Shown: positions 1-6,587, counted from the first letter of the stretch. The stretch is 7,037 bases of DNA from JAIVGV01 sp035295985 (GCA_035295985.1 DATHBT010000028.1:1-7037); one strand, 5' to 3'. Notes: generated from the sequence alone by a model not told the origin. Translations and numbers: made by a program.

Positions 1-176
1 CTGAGGTAGAGGCCGCCGACGCTGATGTTGTCGAGTGCCGTGCTCACCTCGAAGGCCCCGCCTGCCACGCCCGACCCCACGATGGCCGCTGGGAAGGAGG
101 CGACGAGGCGCGGCGTACGTCGCCGCTCCGCGTTCTGGGCTGCCTGCGACTTGCTGACGCCGGCGCTCTCGCGCAT
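1..176 (-). CDS. PilZ-domain protein, N-terminal part (cut by left edge)
   Basis: This is the first 58 codons of a minus-strand gene that leaves the window at base 1. PilZ domains bind cyclic di-GMP and typically control motility, exopolysaccharide or gene expression, alone or fused to other domains. Both c-di-GMP signature motifs of the family are visible: RxxxR at residues 19-23 (RRTPR, within ERRRTPR) and [D/N]xSxxG at residues 50-55 (NISVGG), 27 residues apart, followed by the typical hydrophobic LYL strand. The ATG at 174-176 is the first start after an in-frame TAG at 183-185. A GAGG lies 13 bases upstream, which is a rather long spacing. About 18 residues precede the domain, with no signal peptide or membrane segment. 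It lies downstream of the NarL-type regulator on the same strand, 266 bases away. Domains after PilZ cannot be seen, so the full protein type is unknown. Confidence 0.85.
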   Translation of the reverse strand, partial: MRESAGVSKSQAAQNAERRRTPRLVASFPAAIVGSGVAGGAFEVSTALDNISVGGLYL

Positions 177-233
177 CTTTAACTACACGCCTCGTCCCAG
201 ATTTCTTTGTGATCCGCCGGTAGGGCTTCGCAC

Positions 234-284
234 CCGGCCGAGCCTTCGCCGCGTCGCCGAAAGCCGGCGACGCGGCTCGGTCGG
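234..284. repeat. Long imperfect hairpin in the gap before the PilZ gene
   Basis: An 11-bp perfect stem (249-259 with 265-275) closes a 5-base loop, AAAGC. After a one-sided 6-base bulge (243-248) the pairing resumes for nine more pairs (234-242 with 276-284, one G-U). There is no T-run on either side in either direction, so it is not a classic intrinsic terminator. It lies between the end of the minus-strand regulator and the start of the PilZ gene, where it could be an RNA structure in a shared transcript, a factor-assisted stop, or a palindromic repeat. The rest of the 177-442 gap shows no gene and no convincing promoter. Confidence 0.6.
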
Positions 285-437
285 ACACGGGAGTTAAAAT
301 ACGCGGGGGCGGCGCGGCGAACATGGTAGGCCGCGACCTTTTTGGTGGGAGGTTCGGATAAATTTTGGCGGCGGTCAGTGGGGGGAGGCGGCCCAGCGGT
401 GAGGGACAATTGTGCCGCGCGCGCGTGGCCCCACCCC

Positions 438-456
438 GCCGGCTATTCGGGCCGGC
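438..456 (-). terminator. Weak hairpin at the end of the NarL-type regulator
   Basis: Two copies of the self-complementary GCCGGC (438-443 and 451-456) flank a 7-base loop and overlap the regulator's stop codon. The stem is short and no U-tract follows on the minus strand. It is only a possible transcript-end structure, and read-through into the PilZ gene stays possible. Confidence 0.2.
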
Positions 457-1165
457 TGGGCAGCGACTTGGGGATTTCGGCGAGGCCGTGGATGTAGGCG
501 TAGATGACTAATTCGAGCCGGTCGGAGACGCCGAGCTTGCTGTAGATTTCGGTGAGGTGGTGGCGCACCGTGACCTCGGCGATGAAGAGGCGCGCGGCGA
601 TGGCCTTGTTCTTCAGACCCTCGCCGACCTTCTCGATGACCTCGCGCTCGCGCTGCGTGAGCGAGGCGATCTTGGCGGCCTCAGGGTCGGCCGCCTTGAC
701 GGCCTTCACCCGCGCCATCCCCTCGATCACCTCCCACATCAGCGTGCGGTTGAACCAGACTTCGCCCTCGTAGACTTGGTGGATTGCGCGCGCGACCTGT
801 TCGATAGCCTGCTTCTTCAGCACCAGCCCCTTCGCCCCGTGGCCGATCGCCGAGCGGTGCGCCTCAAAGTCGCGCACGCCCGTCACGATGATGACCTTCG
901 AGTCGGGCGACACCTCGCGGAACTTCGGGATCAGCTCGATGCCGGAGAGCGTGCGCGCGTCGCCCTCCTCTTCGAGGTTAAGATCGAGGAGGATGACGTC
1001 GGGCCGCACTTGGCCCGCGACGCGCTCGGCCTCCGCGAAGGTCGCGGCCTCGCCCACGACCGTGAGCTTCAGGTCGTCGTTGACGACGCGCTTGAGGCCG
1101 TGGCGGGCTGTGCTGTCGTCGTCAACGAGCATGACGCGGATCTGCGCTGTCGTCACGTCAGGCAT
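443..1165 (-). CDS. NarL/FixJ-type response regulator (receiver plus LuxR-type HTH)
   Basis: A 240-residue DNA-binding response regulator, close to the usual family length of about 210-230. The receiver (about residues 9-130) has the acidic cluster D15-D17, phospho-acceptor D61 in LLDL, switch T95 (IIVTG) and K117. The LuxR-type helix-turn-helix covers about 168-228, starting SLTQREREVI, with a recognition helix around VTVRHHLTEIYSKLGV. Family knowledge: phosphorylation promotes dimerisation and DNA binding. The loop after D61 is odd: where most relatives have a short MPxxDG turn, this one has EEEGDARTLSG, about five residues longer. Start: ATG at 1163-1165 with GGGGA eight bases upstream. 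No histidine kinase lies beside it on its own strand. It is divergent from the kinase operon at 2016, so its partner may be one of those kinases (inference). Confidence 0.93.
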   Translation of the reverse strand: MPDVTTAQIRVMLVDDDSTARHGLKRVVNDDLKLTVVGEAATFAEAERVAGQVRPDVILLDLNLEEEGDARTLSGIELIPKFREVSPDSKVIIVTGVRDFEAHRSAIGHGAKGLVLKKQAIEQVARAIHQVYEGEVWFNRTLMWEVIEGMARVKAVKAADPEAAKIASLTQREREVIEKVGEGLKNKAIAARLFIAEVTVRHHLTEIYSKLGVSDRLELVIYAYIHGLAEIPKSLPSRPE

Positions 1166-1498
1166 GTCGGCTGTCCCCGGCCGCCCAGCGGGGTTCGGGC
1201 GGCAGCAGTGTGCCCGGCGGCCGCGCTAGGCGCGGCTACGCCTTTGAGGTCTCACACGCCGGGCTGTCTGTGAAGAGAAGGCATGACTAAAAGGGAAAAT
1301 CTGCGGGCGCGCGCTCTGCCGGGTCGTGCGGGCGGGGCGGCCCCCGCCGCGTGAAATCCTGTGCGGCGGGCCACCGAACCGGAGCGCATTGAAACCTCGG
1401 GACGAACGCGGGCGGCGCGTGTCGTCGCCCCCGCACGGCCGGCCAACCGCAAGTCTCCTGCGGGCTTAACGACACATGTACCGGCGTGGTAGACAGTT
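1166..1498 (-). other. Non-coding leader of the NarL-type regulator
   Basis: If transcription begins at the promoter at 1506-1534, the regulator mRNA has an untranslated leader of about 330 bases. It contains a hairpin with an 8-bp stem, CCCGCCGC at 1343-1350 pairing with GCGGCGGG at 1363-1370 across a 12-base loop, and an AT-richer patch around 1277-1302. Two short frames here (1252-1452 and 1287-1475, minus strand) start with TTG or GTG, are arginine- and proline-rich and resemble no family I know, so I do not call genes. No known riboswitch fold was recognised. Confidence 0.35.
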
Positions 1499-1505
1499 CG
1501 GCCGA

Positions 1506-1534
1506 ATACTAAAAAGAAAGAGTTGCCCTGTCAA
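1506..1534 (-). promoter_or_regulatory. Sigma-70-like promoter for the NarL-type regulator
   Basis: On the minus strand a perfect -35 TTGACA (1529-1534) is followed after 17 bases by TAGTAT (1506-1511, 4 of 6 to TATAAT). It sits in an AT-rich island within GC-rich DNA. Transcription would start near 1498 and run to the regulator ATG at 1165. A small GTTG-CAAC dyad (1522-1535) overlaps the -35 and could be an operator. Confidence 0.6.
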
Positions 1535-1569
1535 CACATTGAAACCCGCCTCAACGGTAGTGATGTGAC

Positions 1570-1617
1570 GAAGCAGGCAACCCCCGGCTCACACTTGAGC
1601 TGGGGGTTGCCTGCTTC
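1570..1617. repeat. Near-perfect 21-bp-stem hairpin between divergent promoters
   Basis: The arms 1570-1590 and 1597-1617 pair over all 21 positions, 20 Watson-Crick and one G-U, around the 6-base loop ACACTT. The outer ends read GAAGCAGG and CCTGCTTC. No T-run follows on either strand. It lies 35 bases from the minus-strand -35 box and 48 bases from the plus-strand -35 box, upstream of both promoters, so it is not in either predicted transcript. Possible roles are a barrier to antisense transcription, a protein-binding palindrome, a small structured RNA or a dispersed palindromic repeat. The sequence alone does not decide. Confidence 0.85.
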
Positions 1618-1665
1618 ATCCCGCGGACATATCGTTTCGGGCGGGCGACGCGGGGACGAAAGAAC

Positions 1666-1695
1666 TTGACACGCGCTATGCAACAAATCTAGCAT
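1666..1695 (+). promoter_or_regulatory. Sigma-70-like promoter for the kinase-activator operon
   Basis: A perfect -35 TTGACA (1666-1671) is followed after 18 bases by TAGCAT (1690-1695, 4 of 6 to TATAAT). It lies in AT-richer DNA and points at the kinase gene at 2016. Transcription would start near 1702 and leave a leader of about 310 bases. It mirrors the opposed promoter at 1506-1534. Confidence 0.55.
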
Positions 1696-2015
1696 CCCCC
1701 CTTAAGTAGTTGCCGCTTAAGACTCTGATTCACGGGCGGGCGCGCTAAATTTTTCATTATTCGGGCTGTTAAGGGGCGGGCGCGCGTCCGGCAGCGTTTA
1801 GGTTAAGCCCGCGCTTGTGGCGTTCCGAGTCCCCGGACGTTTAGGCACTTCTCACCCCTTTCCGAAGGTCAACTCTCAAGGAATCATAAGACCCCCGCGA
1901 CGGGGGCCGGCCCTGCCACAACGCCGCACGGGGCCGCGCGCGCGTCGTCGGGGCGCGCCGGCGGCGGGGCGCGCGACCGGTTCCGATCATTTTAGAGGGC
2001 GCGGAGGGCGCTCAC
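1696..2015 (+). other. Long operon leader with short direct repeats and a hairpin
   Basis: No gene is supported here. Visible elements are two copies of the palindrome CTTAAG 15 bases apart (1701-1706, 1716-1721), two copies of GGGCGGGCGCGC exactly 40 bases apart (1734-1745, 1774-1785), two copies of CGTTTAGG 43 bases apart (1795-1802, 1838-1845), and a CCCCCG-CGA-CGGGGG hairpin (1892-1906). An AT-rich patch (1745-1762) lies between the GC-rich repeats. A 71-codon frame at 1817-2032 is proline- and arginine-rich, overlaps the kinase start and looks spurious. These repeats could be operator sites or structured leader RNA. Confidence 0.45.
2003..2008 (+). promoter_or_regulatory. Ribosome binding site of the membrane kinase
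   Basis: GGAGGG stands seven bases before the ATG at 2016. It is the strongest Shine-Dalgarno match in the leader and fixes the kinase start. Confidence 0.8.
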
Positions 2016-3443
2016 ATGAAGTTACTGGATGAACTGGAGACGAAGAGGTTCAGCGGCCTGAAGATCGTCCTCTTCTTCGCCGCCCTCACCATGCTCGTCA
2101 CCGCCGTGGTGATTATTGTCTGGGAGAAGTTCATCCTGATCCCTTTCAACGCTTGGCTCGCGGCGTACTACGCGGCGGATGAGGGGGCACTCTACGTGCT
2201 CTCGCAGCGGATCGAGCACTTCTTCATCTCGACCACGGTGGACGTGCTCATCGTCACGCTGCTGCTGCGGATCGTCAGCCGGCAGCAGCGCCGGCTCTTC
2301 GCCAGCGAGAAGCGTTACCGCGCGCTGTTCGAGCACGCCGGCGACGGCATCGGCATCATCAGGGCCAGCGACCACCGGCTGGTGGACGTAAACAACAAGT
2401 TCTGCGAGATCATCGGCTGCCAGCCGAAGGAGCTGGTCGGCCGGAAGGTCGAGGAAATCCTGCGCGTCGGCGGCGGCGCCGCGGGGCCCGAACCGCTCGC
2501 CGGCCTGCTGCGCGGCGCGGCAGTGCACGACGCCGAGATGGAGCTTCAGCGGCCGGGCGGCGGGGCGGTCGCGGCCGCGGTCTCGACGAACGAGATCAAG
2601 ACCGACGGCGAGCGGCTCATCATCCTCATCGTCCGCGATCTCTCGGAGCGGCGGCGGCTCGAAGCCGAGAAGGAGGAGATGCAGCGCCAGCTGTTCCAGT
2701 CGTCGAAGCTGGCGTCGGTCGGCGAACTCTCGGCCGGCGTGGCGCACGAGATCAACAACCCGCTGAACGGGATCATCAACTTCGCGCAGCTCCTCAAGGA
2801 CGACGGCGTCGCGCGAACCGAGCAGCACCGGCGCATGATCGACGGCATCATCGACGAGGGCGATCGCATCGCACGCATCGTGCGGGACCTCCTCACCTTC
2901 GCCCGCCACGACCCGCGCGAGCTGACGCCCGTCCACATCGGCGAGACGATCGGCGCCTCGATGTCGCTCTTCGGCCACCAGTTAGTCAAGGACGGCGTCG
3001 AGGTGGAGATCGACATCCAGGAAGGCCTGCCGCCCGTGATGGCCGACGCCTCGCGGCTGCGCCAGGTCGTCATCAACATGATCAGCAACGCGCACCACGC
3101 GCTGCGCGCGAAGGGCAGGGGCGAGAAGGCGCTGCGCGTCAAGGCCCGCGCGGTCGAGCGCGCCGGCGCGACGCGCGTGGCCGTCGAGTTCTTCGACAGC
3201 GGGGCCGGCATCCGGCACGATGACATCGACAAGGTTTTCGACCCGTTTTTTACGACCCGGCGGGCCGTCGGGGGGACGGGCCTCGGCCTCAGTCTCAGCT
3301 TCGGCATCATCCGCGAGTTCGGCGGGACGATCACGGTCGAGAGCACGGAGGGCAGCCACACCCGCTTCGTCGTTGAGCTGCCCGCGGCGGGCACGAGGGG
3401 GGCCAGGCATGAGCACGCTAAGAGTTTTGCTGGTGGACGATGA
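2016..3443 (+). CDS. Membrane-bound PAS sensor histidine kinase
   Basis: A 475-residue inner-membrane kinase. Two hydrophobic segments, about residues 15-36 and 73-88, enclose roughly 35 outward-facing residues, too few for a typical periplasmic sensor domain, so sensing may rest on the membrane part or the PAS domain. The PAS domain spans about 97-212 (YRALFEHAGDGIGII, then VDVNNKFCEIIG). The HisKA domain has phospho-acceptor His244 in AHEINNPL. The ATPase domain has the N box (N354 and N358), G1 (D394 SGAG), F box (FDPFFTT at 408-414) and G2 (GTGLGL at 420-425), so it should be catalytically competent. Its last 35 bases overlap the next gene, and its TGA (3441-3443) lies inside the codons for that gene's receiver acidic residues; the tail after VVELP is therefore probably unconstrained. 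It is the first gene of a three-gene operon. Confidence 0.95.
   Translation: MKLLDELETKRFSGLKIVLFFAALTMLVTAVVIIVWEKFILIPFNAWLAAYYAADEGALYVLSQRIEHFFISTTVDVLIVTLLLRIVSRQQRRLFASEKRYRALFEHAGDGIGIIRASDHRLVDVNNKFCEIIGCQPKELVGRKVEEILRVGGGAAGPEPLAGLLRGAAVHDAEMELQRPGGGAVAAAVSTNEIKTDGERLIILIVRDLSERRRLEAEKEEMQRQLFQSSKLASVGELSAGVAHEINNPLNGIINFAQLLKDDGVARTEQHRRMIDGIIDEGDRIARIVRDLLTFARHDPRELTPVHIGETIGASMSLFGHQLVKDGVEVEIDIQEGLPPVMADASRLRQVVINMISNAHHALRAKGRGEKALRVKARAVERAGATRVAVEFFDSGAGIRHDDIDKVFDPFFTTRRAVGGTGLGLSLSFGIIREFGGTITVESTEGSHTRFVVELPAAGTRGARHEHAKSFAGGR
3396..3402 (+). promoter_or_regulatory. Ribosome binding site fixing the start of the receiver-kinase
   Basis: AGGGGGG lies six bases before the ATG at 3409. 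The same frame is open back to 3220, but those 63 extra codons are serine-, arginine- and alanine-rich and overlap the ATPase domain of the upstream kinase. The receiver fold begins immediately after 3409, so this site marks the true start. Confidence 0.75.
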
Positions 3444-4980
3444 GCCGAGTATGCGCTGGACGATGGCGGAGTTTCTGCGCCGCGGCGGCTACGAGCCGCT
3501 GGCCGCGGCCGACTTCGACGGCGCGCTCTCGCTCATCGACGGGAACGAGGTGGACGCCGCCGTCGTCGACGTGATCCTGCCGGGCCGCAGCGGCCTCGAA
3601 CTGCTCAGGGAGCTCGCGGGCCGCGAGCCTTACGTCCCCGTCGTCATGATCACGGGCGAGCCCAACTCGCCCGAGATCGCCGACATCGTCCGCGCCGGGG
3701 CCTACGACTTCATCCCGAAGCCGATCCGCAAGGAGACGCTCCTCAAGGCCGTCGCGGGGGCCGTCGGGCGCAAGCGGCTCGTGGACGAGAAGCGCCGGCT
3801 CGAAGCGGAGATCAAGCGCCACGCCGAGGAACTCGAAGCGCGCGTCGCCGAGCGCACGGCCGAACTCGAAGAGGCGCACGACTTCCTTAACCTTGTGCTC
3901 GACAGCTCGACCGAGTACGCCATCGTCGCGACCGACACCGAGGGGCGCATCACGCTCTTCAACCGCGGGGCGGAGACGACGTTCGGCTACCCGGCAGCGC
4001 AGGCGCTCGGCGAGGAGCCGTGCGCGCTCTCGGGGCGCGAGGACGACGAGGAGCATTTGAGGGGCATCTTCCGCGACGGCGTGCGCGAGGCGGACGAGAG
4101 CGGCCGGTACCGCTCCGAGGTGCGCTTGCGCCGCGCGGCCGGCGACACCTTCGAGGCCTCGGTCGCCGTCACCCCGATACGCAGGCAAGGCGGCGAGATC
4201 ATCGGCCACCTCGGCGTCATCAAAGACCTTTCGGCCGAGCGCGAGGCGGCCGAGCGCCTGCGCCGCATGCAGGAGCGCCTCGCGCACCAGGAGAGGATCG
4301 CCGCGCTGGGTCGCGCCGCCGCGCAGGTGGCGCACGAGGTGAAGAACCCGCTCGCCGGCATCCTCCTCTACTCGATGCACCTCAGGGGCAAGGCCGCCGG
4401 CAAGCTCTCAGAGGGCGAGATCGCCCTCATCGACAAGATCGTCGGCACGATCAAACACCTAACCGACACGGTCAACCAGGTGCTCGACTACGCGCGCCCG
4501 ATCAGCCTCCGCCCCCGCCCCGCCGATCTCAACCGCGTCATCGCGGACGTGCTGCAACTGCTCCGGCCGCAGATCGAGGCCGGGCGCATCGAGCTGCGGC
4601 TGGAGCTGGACGGGGCGGGCTGCCGGGCCGCGCTCGACGAGCCGTCGATCCGCTCCGCGCTGATGAACCTCGCCCTGAACGCGATCCAGGCGATGCCCGA
4701 CGGCGGCACGCTCGCCGTCAGGACGAAGTCGGGCGAAGGGGCCGTCAGCCTGGAACTCGCCGACACCGGGCAGGGCATGACCGAGGAGCAGGTGCGCAAC
4801 ATCTTCGAGCCTTTCTTCACGACGAAGAGTCAGGGGATGGGCCTCGGCATGCCCTACGCGCAGAAGGTGATCGAGCAGCACCGCGGGGCAGTACTGATCG
4901 AGAGCCGGTCGGGCGCGGGGACGACCGTCCGCGTCGAGCTGCCGCGCAACGGGGAGGTGAGCGGCGATGTCACAGGGTAA
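3409..4980 (+). CDS. Soluble receiver-PAS-histidine kinase (N-terminal-receiver hybrid)
   Basis: A 523-residue protein without membrane segments or signal peptide. Domains in order: a receiver (about 4-120) with D10/D11, phospho-acceptor D54, T82 and K104, all intact; a charged coiled-coil linker (about 121-160); a PAS domain (about 160-275, YAIVATDTEGRITLFNRGAE); HisKA with His309 in AHEVKNPLAG; and an ATPase domain with N420/N424, D452 TGQG, FEPFFTT and a G2 box reading QGMGLGM where GTGLGL is usual. The order receiver-first suits a kinase whose activity is set by phosphorylation from another kinase. The upstream membrane kinase is the obvious donor and the downstream NtrC-type protein the obvious acceptor (inference from the operon). 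It overlaps the upstream gene by 35 bases and the downstream gene by 14, which suggests translational coupling. Confidence 0.95.
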   Translation: MSTLRVLLVDDEPSMRWTMAEFLRRGGYEPLAAADFDGALSLIDGNEVDAAVVDVILPGRSGLELLRELAGREPYVPVVMITGEPNSPEIADIVRAGAYDFIPKPIRKETLLKAVAGAVGRKRLVDEKRRLEAEIKRHAEELEARVAERTAELEEAHDFLNLVLDSSTEYAIVATDTEGRITLFNRGAETTFGYPAAQALGEEPCALSGREDDEEHLRGIFRDGVREADESGRYRSEVRLRRAAGDTFEASVAVTPIRRQGGEIIGHLGVIKDLSAEREAAERLRRMQERLAHQERIAALGRAAAQVAHEVKNPLAGILLYSMHLRGKAAGKLSEGEIALIDKIVGTIKHLTDTVNQVLDYARPISLRPRPADLNRVIADVLQLLRPQIEAGRIELRLELDGAGCRAALDEPSIRSALMNLALNAIQAMPDGGTLAVRTKSGEGAVSLELADTGQGMTEEQVRNIFEPFFTTKSQGMGLGMPYAQKVIEQHRGAVLIESRSGAGTTVRVELPRNGEVSGDVTG

Positions 4981-6388
4981 CAGGATTCTCGCCGTCGACG
5001 ACGAGGCGAGCGTGGCCGACGCGCTGGCGCTCCTCCTCGGCGAGCGCGGCCACAAGGTTGAGACGGCGCGCAGCGCCGCCGAAGCGGACGCGCTGCTGAA
5101 GTCGCGCCCCTTCGATCTGATCTTTACAGACCTGCGCCTGCCCGACGGGAGCGGCATCGACCTGCTGACGCGCGTCAAGGCCGACTCGCCGGAGACGGAG
5201 ATCATCCTGATGACCGCGCACGGGTCGCTCGATCTCACCATCGAGGCCATCAAGCGCGGGGCCTTCTACTACCTCGAAAAGCCCTTCACGCCCGAGCAGG
5301 CGCTGGTGCTGGCCGCGCGCGCCTTGCAGTTCAAGGCCGTTAAGAGCGAGAACCGCGCGCTCAAGGGCACGCTCGCGGGCGACGGCGACGACTTCGGGCT
5401 CGTCGGCCATCACCCGAAGGTCAGGCAGATCCGCGAGGTCATCAGCACGGCCGCGCCGTCGGACGCCTCCGTCCTCATCGAGGGCGAGTCGGGCACGGGC
5501 AAGGAACTGGTGGCCGCCGCCTTACACTTCCGCAGCGCCCGCTCCGAGCGCCCCTTCATCCGCATCAACTGCGCCGCTATCCCCTCGGATCTGATTGAGT
5601 CGGAGCTGTTCGGCTACCGCAAGGGCGCGTTCACGGGGGCCGACCGCGACAAGCGCGGATTAATCGAGGCGGTCGCGGGCGGCACGCTGCTGCTGGACGA
5701 GATCGCCGAGATGCCCGCGCACTTGCAGACGAAACTGTTGCGCGTGCTGCAGGAGCGGCGACTGCGCCGCCTCGGGGACGAGCAGGAGATGCCCGTCGAT
5801 TTCCGCCTCATCTCCTCGACCAACCGCGACACGGCGCAGATGATCGGCGAGGGCGCTTTGCGCAAAGACCTCTACTTCCGCATCAGCACGATCAAGATCA
5901 AGGTGCCGCCCCTGCGCGAGCATCTGGACGATCTGCCCCTGCTCGCCGAACACTTCCTGCTGCGCTACGCCGAGAAGTACCAGAAACGCGTCCGCGGCAT
6001 CTCGCAGGCCGCCTACGCGCTGCTGGCGCGCTACGACTGGCCCGGCAACGTCCGCGAGCTGGAGTCCGTCGTCGAGCACGCTGTCCTATTCTCGCAGGAC
6101 GAGCAGATCATGCCCGAAGACCTGCCCGAGCAGCTCCACGCGGCCGACACGTCGCACTTCCGCTGCGTCATCCCACCCTACCTGACGATGGAGGAGCTCG
6201 AGCGCGAGGCCATCGCGCAGACGCTCGAACGCACCGGCGGCAACGTCAAGAAGACCGCGCAGATACTCGACTACCATCGCCCCACGCTCTACCGTAAGCT
6301 CAAAAAGTTCGGCTTCAAGGCCGACACGTCGAGGGAGGACGAGGGGGGGGAACAAGAGAATCCCCTGATCCCCCGAGAGACCTCCTGA
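4967..6388 (+). CDS. NtrC-family sigma-54-dependent response regulator
   Basis: A 473-residue activator with the normal length and order of the family. The receiver has D11/D12, phospho-acceptor D55, T83 and K105. The AAA+ domain (about 144-385) has Walker A GESGTGKE (173-180), the sigma-54-contacting loop GAFTGA (220-225), Walker B LLLDEI (D244, E245), arginine-finger region LRKDLYFR (R299, R305) and sensor II WPGNVRELE (358-366). A Fis-type helix-turn-helix covers about 414-449 and ends RPTLYRKLKKFG. It should hydrolyse ATP to open sigma-54 promoters when phosphorylated. Start: ATG at 4967 with GGAGG nine bases upstream, overlapping the upstream kinase by 14 bases. After the HTH there is a 24-residue polar tail encoded across a run of eight G (6343-6350). 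The neighbouring receiver-kinase is the likely phosphodonor. No clear terminator follows. Its target genes cannot be read from the protein. Confidence 0.96.
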   Translation: MSQGNRILAVDDEASVADALALLLGERGHKVETARSAAEADALLKSRPFDLIFTDLRLPDGSGIDLLTRVKADSPETEIILMTAHGSLDLTIEAIKRGAFYYLEKPFTPEQALVLAARALQFKAVKSENRALKGTLAGDGDDFGLVGHHPKVRQIREVISTAAPSDASVLIEGESGTGKELVAAALHFRSARSERPFIRINCAAIPSDLIESELFGYRKGAFTGADRDKRGLIEAVAGGTLLLDEIAEMPAHLQTKLLRVLQERRLRRLGDEQEMPVDFRLISSTNRDTAQMIGEGALRKDLYFRISTIKIKVPPLREHLDDLPLLAEHFLLRYAEKYQKRVRGISQAAYALLARYDWPGNVRELESVVEHAVLFSQDEQIMPEDLPEQLHAADTSHFRCVIPPYLTMEELEREAIAQTLERTGGNVKKTAQILDYHRPTLYRKLKKFGFKADTSREDEGGEQENPLIPRETS

Positions 6389-6587
6389 GCCTCGCGGGCC
6401 GTTAAAATTCCCACGCGAACGCGCCACACGGACGACTTTCCCGACGCCAACACACCCGCGCCCCGCCCGCCCCCGCTCGCGCACGTTTGTTTTGCGCTGA
6501 TGCACCGCGCGGCCCCGTCTGATTCAGGCCGAAACACGCGCGCGCCGCCGGGCATCCCTTTGGTCGCCGAAAGTGTTCAAAAGTTTG

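Noticed and set aside
179..409. 76-codon minus-strand frame between the regulator and the PilZ gene
   Set aside because: It starts with TTG, has low-complexity proline- and arginine-rich sequence and crosses the hairpin. No motif was recognised.
557..1273. 238-codon plus-strand frame opposite the NarL-type regulator
   Set aside because: Composition is rich in Arg, Asp, Leu and His as expected from reading a receiver gene backwards. The minus-strand product has clear domains.
1387..1546. CATTGAAACC twice, exactly 150 bases apart (1387-1396, 1537-1546), resembling the end of some CRISPR repeats
   Set aside because: Flanking bases do not match, there are only two copies and there is no regular repeat-spacer pattern or cas gene.
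1570..1617. Hairpin as an intrinsic terminator
   Set aside because: No T-run on either strand, and both neighbouring genes are transcribed away from it.
1679..1697. Minus-strand match to a sigma-54 element around TTGCAT
   Set aside because: The obligatory GG of the -24 block is missing.
1817..2032. 71-codon frame in the operon leader, considered as a leader peptide
   Set aside because: Weak start, biased composition and overlap with the kinase start; nothing suggests regulated translation such as runs of one amino acid.
2022..2978. 318-codon open frame on the minus strand opposite the membrane kinase
   Set aside because: It is a GC-driven mirror of a well-supported gene, with charged low-complexity sequence and no family motif. 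The same applies to the long antisense frames at 3418-4380 and 4459-5253.
4020..5099. 359-codon plus-strand frame across the end of the receiver-kinase
   Set aside because: Arginine- and glycine-rich out-of-frame reading of two genes with intact catalytic motifs.
6479..6500. GCACG followed by TTTTGC as an alternative sigma-54 site
   Set aside because: The GG is replaced by CG and the spacing is two bases too long.
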